Source of the DNA: Clavibacter michiganensis
GTDB taxonomy: Bacteria > Actinomycetota > Actinomycetes > Actinomycetales > Microbacteriaceae
Assembly (NCBI GenBank): GCA_002150995.1
Contig: MDHJ01000001.1
Span: 496,001-560,000, forward strand
Direction of reading: 5' to 3'
Length of the DNA stretch: 64,000 nucleotides
Shown: piece after piece, positions 34,231 through 43,635 of the stretch
Layout: each line of letters opens with the position of its first letter
Numbering within the stretch: position 1 is the first letter of the stretch
Translations under genes and position numbers: made by a program
Notes under the pieces: generated by a model
Database searches by the model: none
Seen by the model: the letters and a program-made list of their open reading frames with translations, nothing else
What the model was told of the DNA's origin: nothing

Positions 34231-35261
34231 ACACGGCCATGCTCGACGACGTCTCCCTCATCGCGCTCCTCGTCGCGATGGGGCTCTACGCGGCCGCGTT
34301 CATCGCGTTCGCCCTCGACCTGGCGCGGCGCTCGGCGCTCGTCGCCGACGCGGCCACCGCCGCCGCGCGCCAGCCCTCCGCCGTCGGCGCCACCGCCGCC
34401 CGCCGCGGCGGCACCGCCACGCTGGAGCGCGGACCCGCGCCGCGCGGCCGCGACGCCGCCGACGGCGCGGGGTCCGGGCCGGACGCGCCCGTCGCGCCGG
34501 GTCGCTCCGTCAGCCTCAACGTCGCCATGGTCCTCCTCGGCGTCGGCTTCGTCGCGCACGCGGTCGCGACGGTGCTCCGCGGCCTCGCCGCCTCCCGCGT
34601 GCCGTGGGCCAACATGTACGAGTTCGCCATGACGGGCACGCTGCTCATCCTCAGCGTCTACCTCATCGTGCTCACGCGCCGCGACCTGCGGTTCCTCGGC
34701 ACCTTCGTGACGGGCCTCGTCCTCATCCTCCTCGGCGTGGCCGTGGTCCAGTATCGGGTCGAGGTGGCGCCGCTGCCGCCGTCGCTCCAGTCGTACTGGC
34801 TCGTCATCCACGTCTTCGTGGCCGCGCTCGGCACGGGCTTCTTCGCCCTCGCGTTCGCGCTGTCCGGCGTGCAGCTGCTGCAGTTCCGGCGCGAGTCGCT
34901 CGCGGCCGACGCCCGCGCCGCCAAGATGCGCTTCCTCGCCACGCTGCCGGACTCCGTCACCCTCGAGTCCATGGCCTACCGCCTCAACATCGTGGGCTTC
35001 ATCTTCTGGACCTTCACGCTCATGGCCGGCGCCATCTGGGCCGAGCGCGCCTGGGGCCGCTACTGGGGCTGGGACACCAAGGAGGTCTGGACCTTCATCA
35101 TCTGGGTCCTCTACGCCGGCTACATCCACGCGCGGGCCACGCGCGGCTGGCGCGGGTCGCGCTCCGCATGGCTGGCCATCATCGGCTTCTCCGCCGTCAT
35201 GTTCAACTTCGGCGTCGTGAACGTGTTCTTCAAGGGCCTGCACACCTACAGCGGCCTGTAG
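34227..35261 (+). CDS. ccsB: Cytochrome c biogenesis protein CcsB
   Basis: 344 residues from a GTG. Haem-handling membrane protein of the cytochrome c synthetase CcsBA type. The tryptophan-rich WWD motif is AWGRYWGWDTKEVWTF, exposed outside the membrane. Conserved His positions lie in VIHVFVAALGTGFF and AGYIHARATRG. Eight membrane segments are expected. The linker at 35-90 is Ala/Arg rich. It ends the operon; the following gene, menC, is convergent. Confidence 0.95.
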   Translation: MNTAMLDDVSLIALLVAMGLYAAAFIAFALDLARRSALVADAATAAARQPSAVGATAARRGGTATLERGPAPRGRDAADGAGSGPDAPVAPGRSVSLNVAMVLLGVGFVAHAVATVLRGLAASRVPWANMYEFAMTGTLLILSVYLIVLTRRDLRFLGTFVTGLVLILLGVAVVQYRVEVAPLPPSLQSYWLVIHVFVAALGTGFFALAFALSGVQLLQFRRESLAADARAAKMRFLATLPDSVTLESMAYRLNIVGFIFWTFTLMAGAIWAERAWGRYWGWDTKEVWTFIIWVLYAGYIHARATRGWRGSRSAWLAIIGFSAVMFNFGVVNVFFKGLHTYSGL

Positions 35262-35273
35262 GCGGCCGGCGCG

Positions 35274-36260
35274 TCAGTCGCGCGCGGCCAGCACGGCGTG
35301 CGTGCGGCGGATCCGCTCCGTCCACCACGCCCGGCGCTCGGCGTCCACGGCGTGCGCGTCGAGGAGCCGCGCCTCCGGCGCCACGCGGCGCACGGGTATC
35401 CGGCCGTCGACCGGCACGAGCGGCTCCCCCGTCACGTCCTCGACGAAGAGCGAGACCGTGCCGAGGCCGCAGTCGTGGGGCAGCTCCGGGATCGCCGCCG
35501 CGAGGTGCGCGGCCATGGAGATGCCCACGCTCGTGTCGAGCGCGCTGGAGACGACCACGGGGAGGCCCGCCTCCCGCGTGATGCCGAGCGCGCGGTGGAT
35601 GCCGCCGAGCGGCTGGGCCTTGATCACGAGCAGGTCGGCCGCGCCCGCCCGTGCCACCCGCAGCGGGTCCTCGGCCTTCCGCACGCTCTCGTCGGCGGCG
35701 ACGGGCACGCCGAGGTGGCGGATCCGGCCGCGCAGCTCGGCCATCTCCTCCACCGACGCGCAGGGCTGCTCCACGTACTCGAGGTCGTGCTGCGCCAGGG
35801 CGTGGATCGCGTGCTCGGCCTCGTCGACCGTCCACGCGGCGTTCGCGTCGATGCGCACGCGGCCCTCCGGTCCCAGCAGGCGCCGCACCTCGGCGACCCG
35901 CGCCACGTCGTCGGCCAGCACCGTCCCGCGCTCCGCGACCTTCACCTTCGCGGTGCGGCAGCCGGGGAACCGCGCCAGCACCCCGGCCACGCGCGCGGCC
36001 CCCACCGCGGGGATGGTCGCGTTGACGAGCACGTGGTCGCGGAGCGGGGCGGGAGGCGCCGTCCACCCGAAGTCGATCGCGGCCTCGAGCCACGCGGCGG
36101 ACTCGGCGTCGTCGTACTCGACGAACGGCGAGAACTCCGTCCAGCCGAGCGGGCCCTCCAGGAGCGCAGCCTCGCGCACGTCGAGGCCGCGGAAGCGCGT
36201 GCGGAGGGGGAGTGCGACGAAGCGGACGGTGGCGAGCAGGTCGTCGATCGGAGGCAGCAT
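35274..36260 (-). CDS. menC: o-Succinylbenzoate synthase
   Basis: 328 residues from ATG 36260. Enolase-superfamily enzyme that dehydrates SHCHC to o-succinylbenzoate in menaquinone synthesis. The KxK base is AKVKVAERG, metal ligands are in RIDANAAW (Asp), YVEQP (Glu) and AADESV (Asp), and the second base is the Lys in VIKAQPLGG. This is the MenC2-like actinobacterial form. It is divergent from menB, giving a men cluster in which menB and menE run the other way. Confidence 0.92.
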   Translation of the reverse strand: MLPPIDDLLATVRFVALPLRTRFRGLDVREAALLEGPLGWTEFSPFVEYDDAESAAWLEAAIDFGWTAPPAPLRDHVLVNATIPAVGAARVAGVLARFPGCRTAKVKVAERGTVLADDVARVAEVRRLLGPEGRVRIDANAAWTVDEAEHAIHALAQHDLEYVEQPCASVEEMAELRGRIRHLGVPVAADESVRKAEDPLRVARAGAADLLVIKAQPLGGIHRALGITREAGLPVVVSSALDTSVGISMAAHLAAAIPELPHDCGLGTVSLFVEDVTGEPLVPVDGRIPVRRVAPEARLLDAHAVDAERRAWWTERIRRTHAVLAARD

Positions 36261-36338
36261 GGGACCAGCCTCGCACCCCGCGCCGGTCCTGCACCCGGGA
36301 CCGGTGTGGCACCCGGCGCGTGTCCCGCACCCGGCGAA

Positions 36339-36344
36339 TAGGCT
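36339..36344 (+). promoter_or_regulatory. -10 element (TAGGCT) for leaderless menB mRNA
   Basis: TAGGCT ends 6 bases before the menB ATG at 36351. Confidence 0.6.
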
Positions 36345-36350
36345 GGGCGC

Positions 36351-37262
36351 ATGGTGAAGCAGGTCTCCGACATCCACGATCCCACCCGCTGGCGCGACGT
36401 CCCCCTGGCGGAGGGCTTCACCGACATCACGTACCACCACGACGTCGCGGGCCGGGTGGCGCGCATCGCCTTCGACCGCCCCGAGGTGCGCAACGCCTTC
36501 CGGCCGCGCACCGTCGACGAGCTCTACCAGGCGCTCGACGACGCCCGCCAGGACCCCCGCATCGGCGTGGTGCTGCTCACCGGCAACGGCCCGAGCCCGA
36601 AGGACGGCGGCTGGGCGTTCTGCAGCGGCGGCGACCAGCGCATCCGCGGGCGCGACGGGTACCGGTACGCCGAGGGCGAGACCGCCGAGGGCGTCGACCC
36701 GACGCGCGCGGGTCGCCTGCACATCCTCGAGGTGCAGCGCCTCATCCGCTTCATGCCGAAGGTCGTCATCGCCGTGGTCCCCGGCTGGGCGGCCGGCGGC
36801 GGCCACTCGCTGCACGTCGTCTGCGACCTCACCCTCGCCTCCGCCGAGCACGCCCGCTTCAAGCAGACCGACGCCGACGTGGGCTCGTTCGACGGCGGCT
36901 ACGGGTCCGCCTACTTCGCCCGCCAGGTCGGCCAGAAGGCCGCGCGCGAGGTCTTCTTCCTCGCCGAGGAGCACAGCGCCCAGCGGATGCTCGAGATGGG
37001 CGCCGTCAACCGGGTGGTGCCGCATGCCGAGCTCGAGTCCACGGCGCTCGAGTGGGCCGAGACCATCCTCGGGAAGTCGCCCACCGCGATCCGCATGCTG
37101 AAGTACGCGTTCAACGCGGTCGACGACGGCATGGTCGGCCAGCAGGTGTTCGCGGGCGAGGCCACGCGCCTCGCCTACGGCACCGACGAGGCCGTCGAGG
37201 GCCGCGACTCCTTCCTCGAGAAGCGGGCGCCCGACTGGTCGCCGTTCCCGTGGCAGTTCTGA
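36351..37262 (+). CDS. menB: 1,4-Dihydroxy-2-naphthoyl-CoA synthase
   Basis: 303 residues. Crotonase-fold enzyme that closes the naphthoquinone ring of menaquinone. GDQRIRGRDGYRY and PGWAAGGGHSLHVVCDL supply the CoA-thioester oxyanion hole, and KQTDADVGSFDGGYGSAYFARQVG carries the MenB-specific signature and the catalytic region. The C-terminus WSPFPWQF is also typical of MenB. It is followed 19 bases later by menE. Confidence 0.95.
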   Translation: MVKQVSDIHDPTRWRDVPLAEGFTDITYHHDVAGRVARIAFDRPEVRNAFRPRTVDELYQALDDARQDPRIGVVLLTGNGPSPKDGGWAFCSGGDQRIRGRDGYRYAEGETAEGVDPTRAGRLHILEVQRLIRFMPKVVIAVVPGWAAGGGHSLHVVCDLTLASAEHARFKQTDADVGSFDGGYGSAYFARQVGQKAAREVFFLAEEHSAQRMLEMGAVNRVVPHAELESTALEWAETILGKSPTAIRMLKYAFNAVDDGMVGQQVFAGEATRLAYGTDEAVEGRDSFLEKRAPDWSPFPWQF

Positions 37263-37281
37263 TCCGACGGGTCCTCCACCC

Positions 37282-38463
37282 GTGAGGCGGCTGGAGCGGC
37301 TGACCGCGCACGGCGCCGACGTCGTGCCGCTCCTCCGCGCGGCGCTGGCGGGCGACGGCCCCGCCCTCCTCGCGCGGCCGGTCGACGCGCCCGACGCCGG
37401 CGATGTGCCGGCGCCCGCGGAGGTCGAGCGCCGCGTCGCGCTCGTCGTGGAGACGTCGGGCACGACGCGGCGGCCCAAGCGCGTCGCGCTGTCCTCCGAC
37501 GCCCTCCTCGCGAGCGCCGCTGCGTCGCAGGCCGCGCTCGGGGCGCCCGGTCAGTGGATCCTCGCCCTGCCGACCCACTACATCGCCGGCCTCCAGGTGC
37601 TCGTGCGCTCCATCGCGGCGGGCACCGCACCGGCGGTCCTCGCTCCCGGGCGCTTCGACCCGCGGGCGTTCGCGGACCTCGCCGCGTCCCTCGACGCCCG
37701 GGTCGCCCGGTACACGTCGCTCGTACCGACGCAGCTGCACCGCCTCGTCGAGGCGGCGGAGGGCGGGCCCGGAGGCGAGGCGGCGCGCGTCCGCGACGCC
37801 GTCCGGCGCATCGACGCGATCCTCGTGGGCGGCCAGGCCACGCCGCCGCACCTGGCGGACCGCGCCGCGGCGCTCGGATGGCGCGTGGTCCGCACATACG
37901 GATCCAGCGAGACCGCCGGGGGGTGCGTCTACGACGGCGTCCCGGTCGCCACCGCGGAGGTCGCCGTCGTCGACGGCCAGGTGGAGCTGGCGGGGCCCAT
38001 GCTCGCGGAGGGGTACCTGGGGGACCCCGGCGCGACCGATGCCGCGTTCGGCGAGCACGACGGCCGGCGCTGGTACCGCACGGGCGACGGCGGCGAGCTG
38101 GTGGACGGCGTCCTCCGCATCACGGGCCGACTCGACGACGTGGTCATCTCGGGCGGCGAGAAGCTCCGGCTCGCGGCCGTGGAGGAGGCCGTGCGGTCGC
38201 TCGCCGGCGTCGAGCCGCGCCTGGGCGAGGCCGTCGCGGTGCCCGGCGAGCACGCCGGGTGGGGGCAGCGGCCCGTGGTGTTCGTGCCGGGCGCGGTGGA
38301 TCCGGCCCTGGCGGAGCGGGTCCGGGCCGACCTCGCCGCGCGCCTGGGTCGCGTGGCGGGATCCACGCTCGTCCGCGGAGTCGACCCGCTGCCCACCCTG
38401 CCGTCGGGGAAGCCCGACCGCCGCGCGCTGCGGGTCCTGGCGGACGGCGACGCGGGCGCCTGA
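37282..38463 (+). CDS. menE: o-Succinylbenzoate-CoA ligase
   Basis: 393 residues from a GTG. Acyl-adenylate-forming enzyme that makes o-succinylbenzoyl-CoA, the MenB precursor. The AMP-binding loop is ETSGTTRRPKRVAL (usual TSGTTGxPK, with Arg in place of Gly), TYGSSETAGGCVYDG is motif A5, RTGD and RLDDVVISGGEKL form the hinge, and LPTLPSGKPDRRAL holds the catalytic Lys. It is shorter than typical MenE (about 450-490), trimmed mainly at the N-terminus, as is common in Microbacteriaceae. Confidence 0.9.
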   Translation: MRRLERLTAHGADVVPLLRAALAGDGPALLARPVDAPDAGDVPAPAEVERRVALVVETSGTTRRPKRVALSSDALLASAAASQAALGAPGQWILALPTHYIAGLQVLVRSIAAGTAPAVLAPGRFDPRAFADLAASLDARVARYTSLVPTQLHRLVEAAEGGPGGEAARVRDAVRRIDAILVGGQATPPHLADRAAALGWRVVRTYGSSETAGGCVYDGVPVATAEVAVVDGQVELAGPMLAEGYLGDPGATDAAFGEHDGRRWYRTGDGGELVDGVLRITGRLDDVVISGGEKLRLAAVEEAVRSLAGVEPRLGEAVAVPGEHAGWGQRPVVFVPGAVDPALAERVRADLAARLGRVAGSTLVRGVDPLPTLPSGKPDRRALRVLADGDAGA

Positions 38464-38563
38464 CCCGCCGTCGGCGCGGGCGCCCCACCCAGATGCCCGC
38501 CCCACCCGGAGGCCCGCCCGGACCCGGAGGCCGCCCGGACCCGGACGCCCGCCCGGACATGAC

Positions 38564-38594
38564 GAGGGGCCGGATGCACCGCATCCGGCCCCTC
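38564..38594. terminator. Bidirectional terminator between menE and csbD
   Basis: A perfect 14-bp stem (starting GAGGGGCCGGATGC) with a three-base loop, between convergent stop codons. The preceding 100 bases are GC-rich and slightly repetitive, with no gene. Confidence 0.8.
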
Positions 38595-38626
38595 GCCCCT
38601 CAGGAGGGACGTCCCTCGAGGAGGTC

Positions 38627-38800
38627 CTACTTCTTGAAGACGTCCTTCACGTTCTCGCCGGCCTGCTTGGCGCTGGCTCCGGCCTGCTTCGCTTCGCCCT
38701 CGGCGACCTTGCTGTCGTCGCCGGTCAGCTTCCCGAAGGCCTCCTCGGCCTTCCCCGCGAGCTTCTCGCCGGTGTTCTGGGCCTTGTCGTCTGCACTCAT
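38627..38800 (-). CDS. CsbD-family stress protein
   Basis: 57 residues, shorter than common ORF cut-offs. It starts MSADDKAQNTGEKLAGKAEE and has the CsbD pattern of amphipathic, Lys/Ala/Glu-rich helical repeats with AFGKLTGDDS and AKQAGENVKDVFKK. CsbD was found in Bacillus as a sigma-B-dependent general stress protein; the function is unknown. GAAGGAG lies 7-8 bases before the ATG. Confidence 0.88.
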   Translation of the reverse strand: MSADDKAQNTGEKLAGKAEEAFGKLTGDDSKVAEGEAKQAGASAKQAGENVKDVFKK

Positions 38801-38939
38801 GCATCGCTCCTTCGTTCGGTGGATCGGACGTCTCCGACGCTACGCCCGCCCGCGGCCGCCGTCACCCGGCTCCCACCGGACGCACGGGTGGCGGCCCCAG
38901 GGCCCCGCCCCGCGGCACGGCCCGTGGGAGGATGGGGTC

Positions 38940-39308
38940 ATGGCCACCCGCACCCCCGATGCCCGCGCGAAGGGCCTCCTGTCCTGGCTGATCCTCGCGG
39001 TGGCTGTCGTCATGGCCGCGTTCACCGTCGCGATCCTCGTCGCCGCCGTGCAGGTCGACGGCGTCCGCCAGGTCAGCGGCGCGCTCGCCGCCGGCGGCCT
39101 GGCGACCCTCGTCGCGGTGGTGGCCTTCGTCGACCAGCGCCGCAAGGTGCGGGCGACCCGGACGGCCGAGCTGTCCGCCGCGACCGGCGCCTCCGACTCG
39201 TCCGGCGCGTCCGGCGCGTCCGGCGCGTCCGGCGCGTCCGGCGCGTCCGGCGCGGACGCGCCGGCGGGGGATGCCGCGACCGGGACGACGGACGCCGTCA
39301 GTCGATGA
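38940..39308 (+). CDS. Small membrane protein with Ser-Gly-Ala repeat tail
   Basis: 122 residues. Two hydrophobic segments (LLSWLILAVAVVMAAFTVAILVAAV and GALAAGGLATLVAVVAFV) are joined by a short polar turn, followed by a basic stop-transfer patch and a Ser-Gly-Ala-rich C-terminus encoded by a 9-base tandem repeat. GGGAGG lies upstream of the ATG. The gene ends inside the 3' end of the convergent Nudix gene (11-base overlap). The function is unknown. Confidence 0.65.
   Translation: MATRTPDARAKGLLSWLILAVAVVMAAFTVAILVAAVQVDGVRQVSGALAAGGLATLVAVVAFVDQRRKVRATRTAELSAATGASDSSGASGASGASGASGASGADAPAGDAATGTTDAVSR
39201..39254 (+). repeat. Six perfect copies of a 9-base tandem repeat
   Basis: TCCGGCGCG repeated six times in frame gives Ser-Gly-Ala units in the tail of a small membrane protein. 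Copy number probably varies between strains. Confidence 0.9.
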
Positions 39309-39837
39309 GCCGGAGCGCCACGAGGCGCTCCAGGGCCTCCTGCCCCGCGGGCGGGCATCGGTGCGCGTCCGCGGATCCGACGAGCTCCACCTCGGCCACC
39401 TCGCCCGACGCCACGGGCTCCTGCCGGGTGCCCTCCCGCGCCTCCGCGCGGTAGACCGTCATGCTGACGAGGCGACCGGCGTGCGCGCCGTGCGCGTCGG
39501 CGAGCACCGTGAACAGGTCCTCGATGGTGGCGGGGTCGATGTCGAGCCCGACCTCCTCGGCCGCCTCGCGCACGAGCGCCTGCCGGGCGCCCTCGCCGGG
39601 CTCGATCTTCCCTCCCGGGAGGTAGAGCACGTCCTGTCCCTCGACGCGCACCATGAGCACCCGCCGGTCGCGCACGAGGGCAAGCGCGGCCACGCGCAGG
39701 GGGCGCTGGTCGGGGGAGCGGCGGGCGGTGGCCCGGTGACCGGGACCGAGGGCGTCGCTGTCGTCGAGGTCGTCATCGTCGTCGTCGTCGATGACGGGGA
39801 CGACGACGCGTCGGGCGGGGTCGGGCGTCGTGGTCAC
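39298..39837 (-). CDS. Nudix hydrolase
   Basis: 179 residues from a GTG with TAGGAGGA just upstream. The Nudix box is complete: it starts at GGKIEPGEG and ends with REAAEEVGL, which supplies the metal-binding Glu residues. The N-terminus has an Asp run (IDDDDDDDLDDSD) and is probably disordered. Nudix enzymes cleave nucleoside diphosphates linked to another moiety; the substrate here is not clear. It heads a run of minus-strand genes with two GNAT genes upstream. Confidence 0.88.
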   Translation of the reverse strand: MTTTPDPARRVVVPVIDDDDDDDLDDSDALGPGHRATARRSPDQRPLRVAALALVRDRRVLMVRVEGQDVLYLPGGKIEPGEGARQALVREAAEEVGLDIDPATIEDLFTVLADAHGAHAGRLVSMTVYRAEAREGTRQEPVASGEVAEVELVGSADAHRCPPAGQEALERLVALRLID

Positions 39838-39846
39838 GCGGTCCTC

Positions 39847-40452
39847 CTACGGTCCGTCGAGGCTCGTGCGAGCCGCCCACTCCACGTCGAGCAGGGCCAC
39901 GACCACGGTATCGGCCCATGCGCCGCGCTCCCACCTGTCGTGGACCAGGAGCGCCTCCCGCCGCATGCCGAGGCGGGCGGCGAGGGCCAGGGCGGTCGTG
40001 TCCGCGGCGTCGACGCGGCAGGCGACGCGGTGCACGCCCGCCTCGGCGAATGCGAGCTCGAGGATCCGACCGGCGACCTCCGTCGCGAGGCCCGCCCCGC
40101 GCGCGTCGCCGTGGAGGACCACGCCGAGCTCGGCCTGCCGGGCTCCGGGATCGCGCAGCAGGAGGTGCACCTCGCCGACGACGCGCGCCGGGCGGGGACC
40201 CTGGGCGGGCAGCTCGATCGCGAGCGCCAGCCGGTCGCCGACCGCCGCGAGGCGGGTCCAGCGCAGTCGCTCGGCGAGCATGCGCGCGGGGTCGGCGGCG
40301 GATCCGGCCAGGTGCGGACGCGCGCCCGGGGCTGCGGCGTAGGCGTCGAGGGCGACGACGTCGTCCGGGGTGAACGGCCGCAGCAGGAGCCGCGACGTGC
40401 GGACGGGGCCGCGCACCTCGACCGGGTCGAGCGCGGGGAGGTCGCCGTCCAC
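39847..40452 (-). CDS. GNAT-family N-acetyltransferase (RimJ/RimL type)
   Basis: 201 residues from a GTG. RTSRLLLRPFTPDDVVAL opens the RimJ/RimL-type GNAT fold; ELGVVLHGDARGAGLATEVAGRILELAF is the acetyl-CoA-binding motif A, and VDAADTTALALAARLGMRREALLVHDRW closes it. It is a paralogue of the next gene upstream, from which it is separated by 13 bases. Such proteins acetylate ribosomal protein N-termini or small amines; the target is unknown. Confidence 0.87.
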   Translation of the reverse strand: MDGDLPALDPVEVRGPVRTSRLLLRPFTPDDVVALDAYAAAPGARPHLAGSAADPARMLAERLRWTRLAAVGDRLALAIELPAQGPRPARVVGEVHLLLRDPGARQAELGVVLHGDARGAGLATEVAGRILELAFAEAGVHRVACRVDAADTTALALAARLGMRREALLVHDRWERGAWADTVVVALLDVEWAARTSLDGP

Positions 40453-40465
40453 CGGGGGCTCCGGG

Positions 40466-41053
40466 TCAGGTGGCGGGCGGCGTCGCCGCCCACTCGTCGG
40501 CCAGCACGGCGTAGTAGAGGCTGTCGACCCACTCGCCCTTCACGAGGTGCTCCTCGCGGAAGCACCCCTCGCGGCGCATGCCGAGGCGCTCGGCCATGCG
40601 CGCCGACGAGGCGTTGCGGGCGTCGAGCTGCGCCACGACGCGGTGCGCCCCGGCGCGCTGGAAGGCGAGGTCGAGCACGGCCCGGCTCGCCTCGGTGGCG
40701 TAGCCGCGGCCGCCGAAGTCCGGGTTCATGACCCAGCCGGCCTCGACCTGCCGGGACGCGGCGTTGCGGAGGAGGAGCGACACGTCGCCGATGACGCGGC
40801 CGGACGCGGCGCGGGGGTTGAGGCTCGGCTCGTCGGGCAGCTCGACGGCGAGCCCGAGGAAGTCGTGGCTCTGCTCGAGCCGGGTCCGCCGGCGCCGCTG
40901 GGCGAGGTGCCGACGCGAGGCCTCGCGGTCGCGGAGCGGCCAGAACATGTACTCGACCACGTCGGGGCGACGCTGGATGTCGGCGTAGTCGTCGAGGTCG
41001 TCGGCCGTGTAGGGCCGGATCACCAGGCGCTCGGTGCGCACGGGGGCGGTCAT
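40466..41053 (-). CDS. GNAT-family N-acetyltransferase (RimJ/RimL type), paralogue
   Basis: 195 residues from ATG 41053. RTERLVIRPYTADDLDDYADIQRRPDVVEYMFW marks the RimJ/RimL fold; WVMNPDFGGRGYATEASRAVLDLAF binds acetyl-CoA; LDARNASSARMAERLGMRREGCFREEHLVKGEWVDSLYYAVL completes it. It is close in layout to the following paralogue, so the pair probably arose by tandem duplication. A 44-base gap separates it from hemA. Confidence 0.9.
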   Translation of the reverse strand: MTAPVRTERLVIRPYTADDLDDYADIQRRPDVVEYMFWPLRDREASRRHLAQRRRRTRLEQSHDFLGLAVELPDEPSLNPRAASGRVIGDVSLLLRNAASRQVEAGWVMNPDFGGRGYATEASRAVLDLAFQRAGAHRVVAQLDARNASSARMAERLGMRREGCFREEHLVKGEWVDSLYYAVLADEWAATPPAT

Positions 41054-41097
41054 CCTGAGCGGCACGTCGAGGCGCGGACCGCGGAGGACGCGGGGCC

Positions 41098-42417
41098 TCA
41101 CGATGCGGAGCCGGCCTCGGCCGTGCGCGGGAGCGCCACGGCGACGGGGGAGGAGACGGCGGCGGGCATCTCCACGTCGAGGCCGAACAGGGCCTGCACG
41201 GCGTCGACCACGCGGGCGCCCTCGCCCTGGCGCGCGAGCTCGCGGGCGCGGACGGAGGGCTGGTGCACGAGCACGCTCACGAGGTGGCGCAGGGCCCTCT
41301 CGGTCGCCTCCGACGCGTCGCCCCGGCGCCGGACGCGCTCGAGCTCGCCCTCGAGCACGTCGAAGATGTGGGTGCGGAGGGCGACCACGGCCGGGGCCAC
41401 CTCGTCCTCGGCGCTCGCGGCGCGGAACTCGGCCGCCGCGGTGCTGACGATCTCGCGCGCGTCGTCCGTGGCGGTGAGGTCGCGGAGCGGGGCGTGGAGG
41501 CTGATGGTCTCGAGGTCGAGGAGCTCGACGCCTGCGACGGTGACGACGTCGGGGTCGACGTTGCGGGGGAGCCCGAGGTCGATGACCAGGCGGTGGCGGC
41601 CGTCCCCGGAGACGGCGGCGGCGGCCTGCATGTGGTGCGCGGCGAGCACGGCGGTGGGCGCGGTGCTGCAGGTGACGACCACGTCGGATGCGGCGAGGGC
41701 GCGGAGGAGGTCCCGGCCCTCGACCGCGGGGATCCCGTGGGGCCCGGCGAACTTCCGGGCGCGGCCGGACGGCGAGTAGACGTGCACGTCGTGCACGCCG
41801 CGGTCGCGCAGGGCCGCGAGGCTCGCCCCCGCGTAGGCGCCCGTGCCGACGAGCAGGACGCGGGTCGCGGACCAGTCCGCGATGCGGCTCTCGGCGAGGT
41901 CGAGCGCGAGGCGCACCATGGAGCGCCCGGCGCTCTGCAGGCCCGTGCGGGTCTTGACCCCGCGGGAGGTGTTGGACGCGGTCTGGAAGAGGCGCTCGAG
42001 GCCCGTGCTCGTGGTGCCGCCGCTGCGGGCGCCCTCGAGGGCCCGGCGGACCTGCCCGGCGATCTCGCCCTCGCCGACGACGACGGACTCGAGTCCGGAG
42101 GAGACCGCGAACAGGTGCTCGGCCACGGCGTCGCCGCACTTGACGTCGACGCTGCCGCGGACGTCGTCGCGCGCGATCCCGGTGGCGCCGCTGACGACGT
42201 CGACCGTGGCCTCGACGGCCAGGGCGCGGGCGGCGGTGAGGGGCTCCTCGACGTCGAGGTACGCCTCGAAGCGGTTGCAGGTGGCGAGGACCACGGCCCC
42301 CGCGATGAAGTCGTTGCGCTCCATGAGCGTGCCGGCGACGGAGGGTGCGGCCACGGACAGCTTCTCGAGGACCTCGAAGCTGGCGTTGTGATGACTCGCC
42401 GTCAGACATATGAGCAC
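41098..42417 (-). CDS. hemA: Glutamyl-tRNA reductase
   Basis: 439 residues from a GTG at 42417. First enzyme of the C5 haem pathway; reduces Glu-tRNA(Glu) to glutamate-1-semialdehyde with NADPH. The catalytic Cys is in [35 protein letters not shown] follows, and [16 protein letters not shown] starts the NADPH domain. The C-terminal dimerisation helix is present. Family length about 420-460. A TACCAT hexamer ends 5 bases before the GTG, suggesting leaderless transcription divergent from hemE. Confidence 0.93.
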   Translation of the reverse strand: MLICLTASHHNASFEVLEKLSVAAPSVAGTLMERNDFIAGAVVLATCNRFEAYLDVEEPLTAARALAVEATVDVVSGATGIARDDVRGSVDVKCGDAVAEHLFAVSSGLESVVVGEGEIAGQVRRALEGARSGGTTSTGLERLFQTASNTSRGVKTRTGLQSAGRSMVRLALDLAESRIADWSATRVLLVGTGAYAGASLAALRDRGVHDVHVYSPSGRARKFAGPHGIPAVEGRDLLRALAASDVVVTCSTAPTAVLAAHHMQAAAAVSGDGRHRLVIDLGLPRNVDPDVVTVAGVELLDLETISLHAPLRDLTATDDAREIVSTAAAEFRAASAEDEVAPAVVALRTHIFDVLEGELERVRRRGDASEATERALRHLVSVLVHQPSVRARELARQGEGARVVDAVQALFGLDVEMPAAVSSPVAVALPRTAEAGSAS

Positions 42418-42510
42418 ACCCCATGGTAAACCTCCCCGCCGTGTGGTCGCGGCCGGTGAGGGTGCCCTGCCCTGCCTCCCGGCCGAGCGGCCGCGCAGGC
42501 GGGGGATGCG

Positions 42511-43635
42511 ATGATCTTCCCCGTGATCACGCCCACCGCCCCCTCCTCGTCGCCCGCGTCCGCCGCCGTCCCGCTCCCCGCGGAGCACCCGCTCAACACC
42601 CGCACCGCGTCGTCGCTGCTCGTCGAGGCGTACCGCGGCCACCGCGGAGAGCGCGCGCCCGTGTGGTTCATGCGCCAGGCCGGCCGGTCGCTGCCCGAGT
42701 ACCGGGAGCTGCGCGTCGGCACCCGCATGCTCGACGCGTGCCTGGACCCGGAGATGGCGAGCGAGATCACGCTGCAGCCGGTGCGCCGCCACCACGTCGA
42801 CGCGGGCATCTTCTTCAGCGACATCGTCATCCCCCTGAAGCTCGCGGGCGTCGGGGTCGACATCGTCGCGGGGCGCGGGCCGGTGCTCGAGCACCCCGTC
42901 CGCACCGCGGCCGACGTCGCCGCCCTCCCGTCGCTCGACCCGGCCGCCCTGGAGCCGATCCGCCAGGCGGTGGCCCGCACCGTGGCCGAGCTCGGCGACA
43001 CCCCGCTCATCGGCTTCGCCGGCGCGCCGTTCACGCTCGCCGCGTACCTGGTGGAGGGCGGGCCGAGCAAGGACCACATCGCGGCCCGCGGCCTCATGCA
43101 CGCGGATCCCGACGCCTGGGACGCCCTCATGCGCTGGTGCGCCCGGATCACCGGCGTCTTCCTGCACGCGCAGGTCATGGCGGGCGCGTCCGCGGCGCAG
43201 CTCTTCGACTCCTGGGCCGGCGGCCTGTCGCTCGCCGACTACACCGAGCGCGTCGCCCCCGCGTCGGCCCTCGCGCTCGACCACGTGCGCACCGTCACGG
43301 CGGCGGACGGCCGCACGGTGCCGCTCGTGCACTTCGGGGTGGGCACGGGCGAGCTCCTCGGCGCCATGCACGACGTGGGCGTCGACGCGGTCGGCGTCGA
43401 CTGGCGCATCCCGCTCGACGAGGCGTCCCGCCGGCTCGGCGGGTCCGTGCCCGTGCAGGGGAACGTCGACCCGGCGCTGCTCGCGGCGCCGTGGCCGATC
43501 CTCGAGGCGCACGTCCGCGACGTGCTGGAGCGCGGGAAGGCGGCCCCGGCGCACATCCTGAACCTCGGCCACGGCGTCCCGCCCGAGACCGACCCGACCG
43601 TGCTCACGCGCATCGTGGACCTCGTCCGTGAGTAG
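42511..43635 (+). CDS. hemE: Uroporphyrinogen decarboxylase
   Basis: 374 residues. Removes four carboxyl groups from uroporphyrinogen III to give coproporphyrinogen III. The conserved N-terminal substrate loop is [39 protein letters not shown] and [17 protein letters not shown] follow, and [12 protein letters not shown] closes it. The first 20 residues are a Pro/Ser-rich extension. The 3' end overlaps hemY by 8 bases, so the two are translationally coupled. Confidence 0.95.
   Translation: MIFPVITPTAPSSSPASAAVPLPAEHPLNTRTASSLLVEAYRGHRGERAPVWFMRQAGRSLPEYRELRVGTRMLDACLDPEMASEITLQPVRRHHVDAGIFFSDIVIPLKLAGVGVDIVAGRGPVLEHPVRTAADVAALPSLDPAALEPIRQAVARTVAELGDTPLIGFAGAPFTLAAYLVEGGPSKDHIAARGLMHADPDAWDALMRWCARITGVFLHAQVMAGASAAQLFDSWAGGLSLADYTERVAPASALALDHVRTVTAADGRTVPLVHFGVGTGELLGAMHDVGVDAVGVDWRIPLDEASRRLGGSVPVQGNVDPALLAAPWPILEAHVRDVLERGKAAPAHILNLGHGVPPETDPTVLTRIVDLVRE

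Noticed and set aside
38464-38560. GC-rich repeat-like stretch after menE
   Set aside because: Low-complexity CCCGGA runs without an ORF or clear fold, apart from the terminator that follows.
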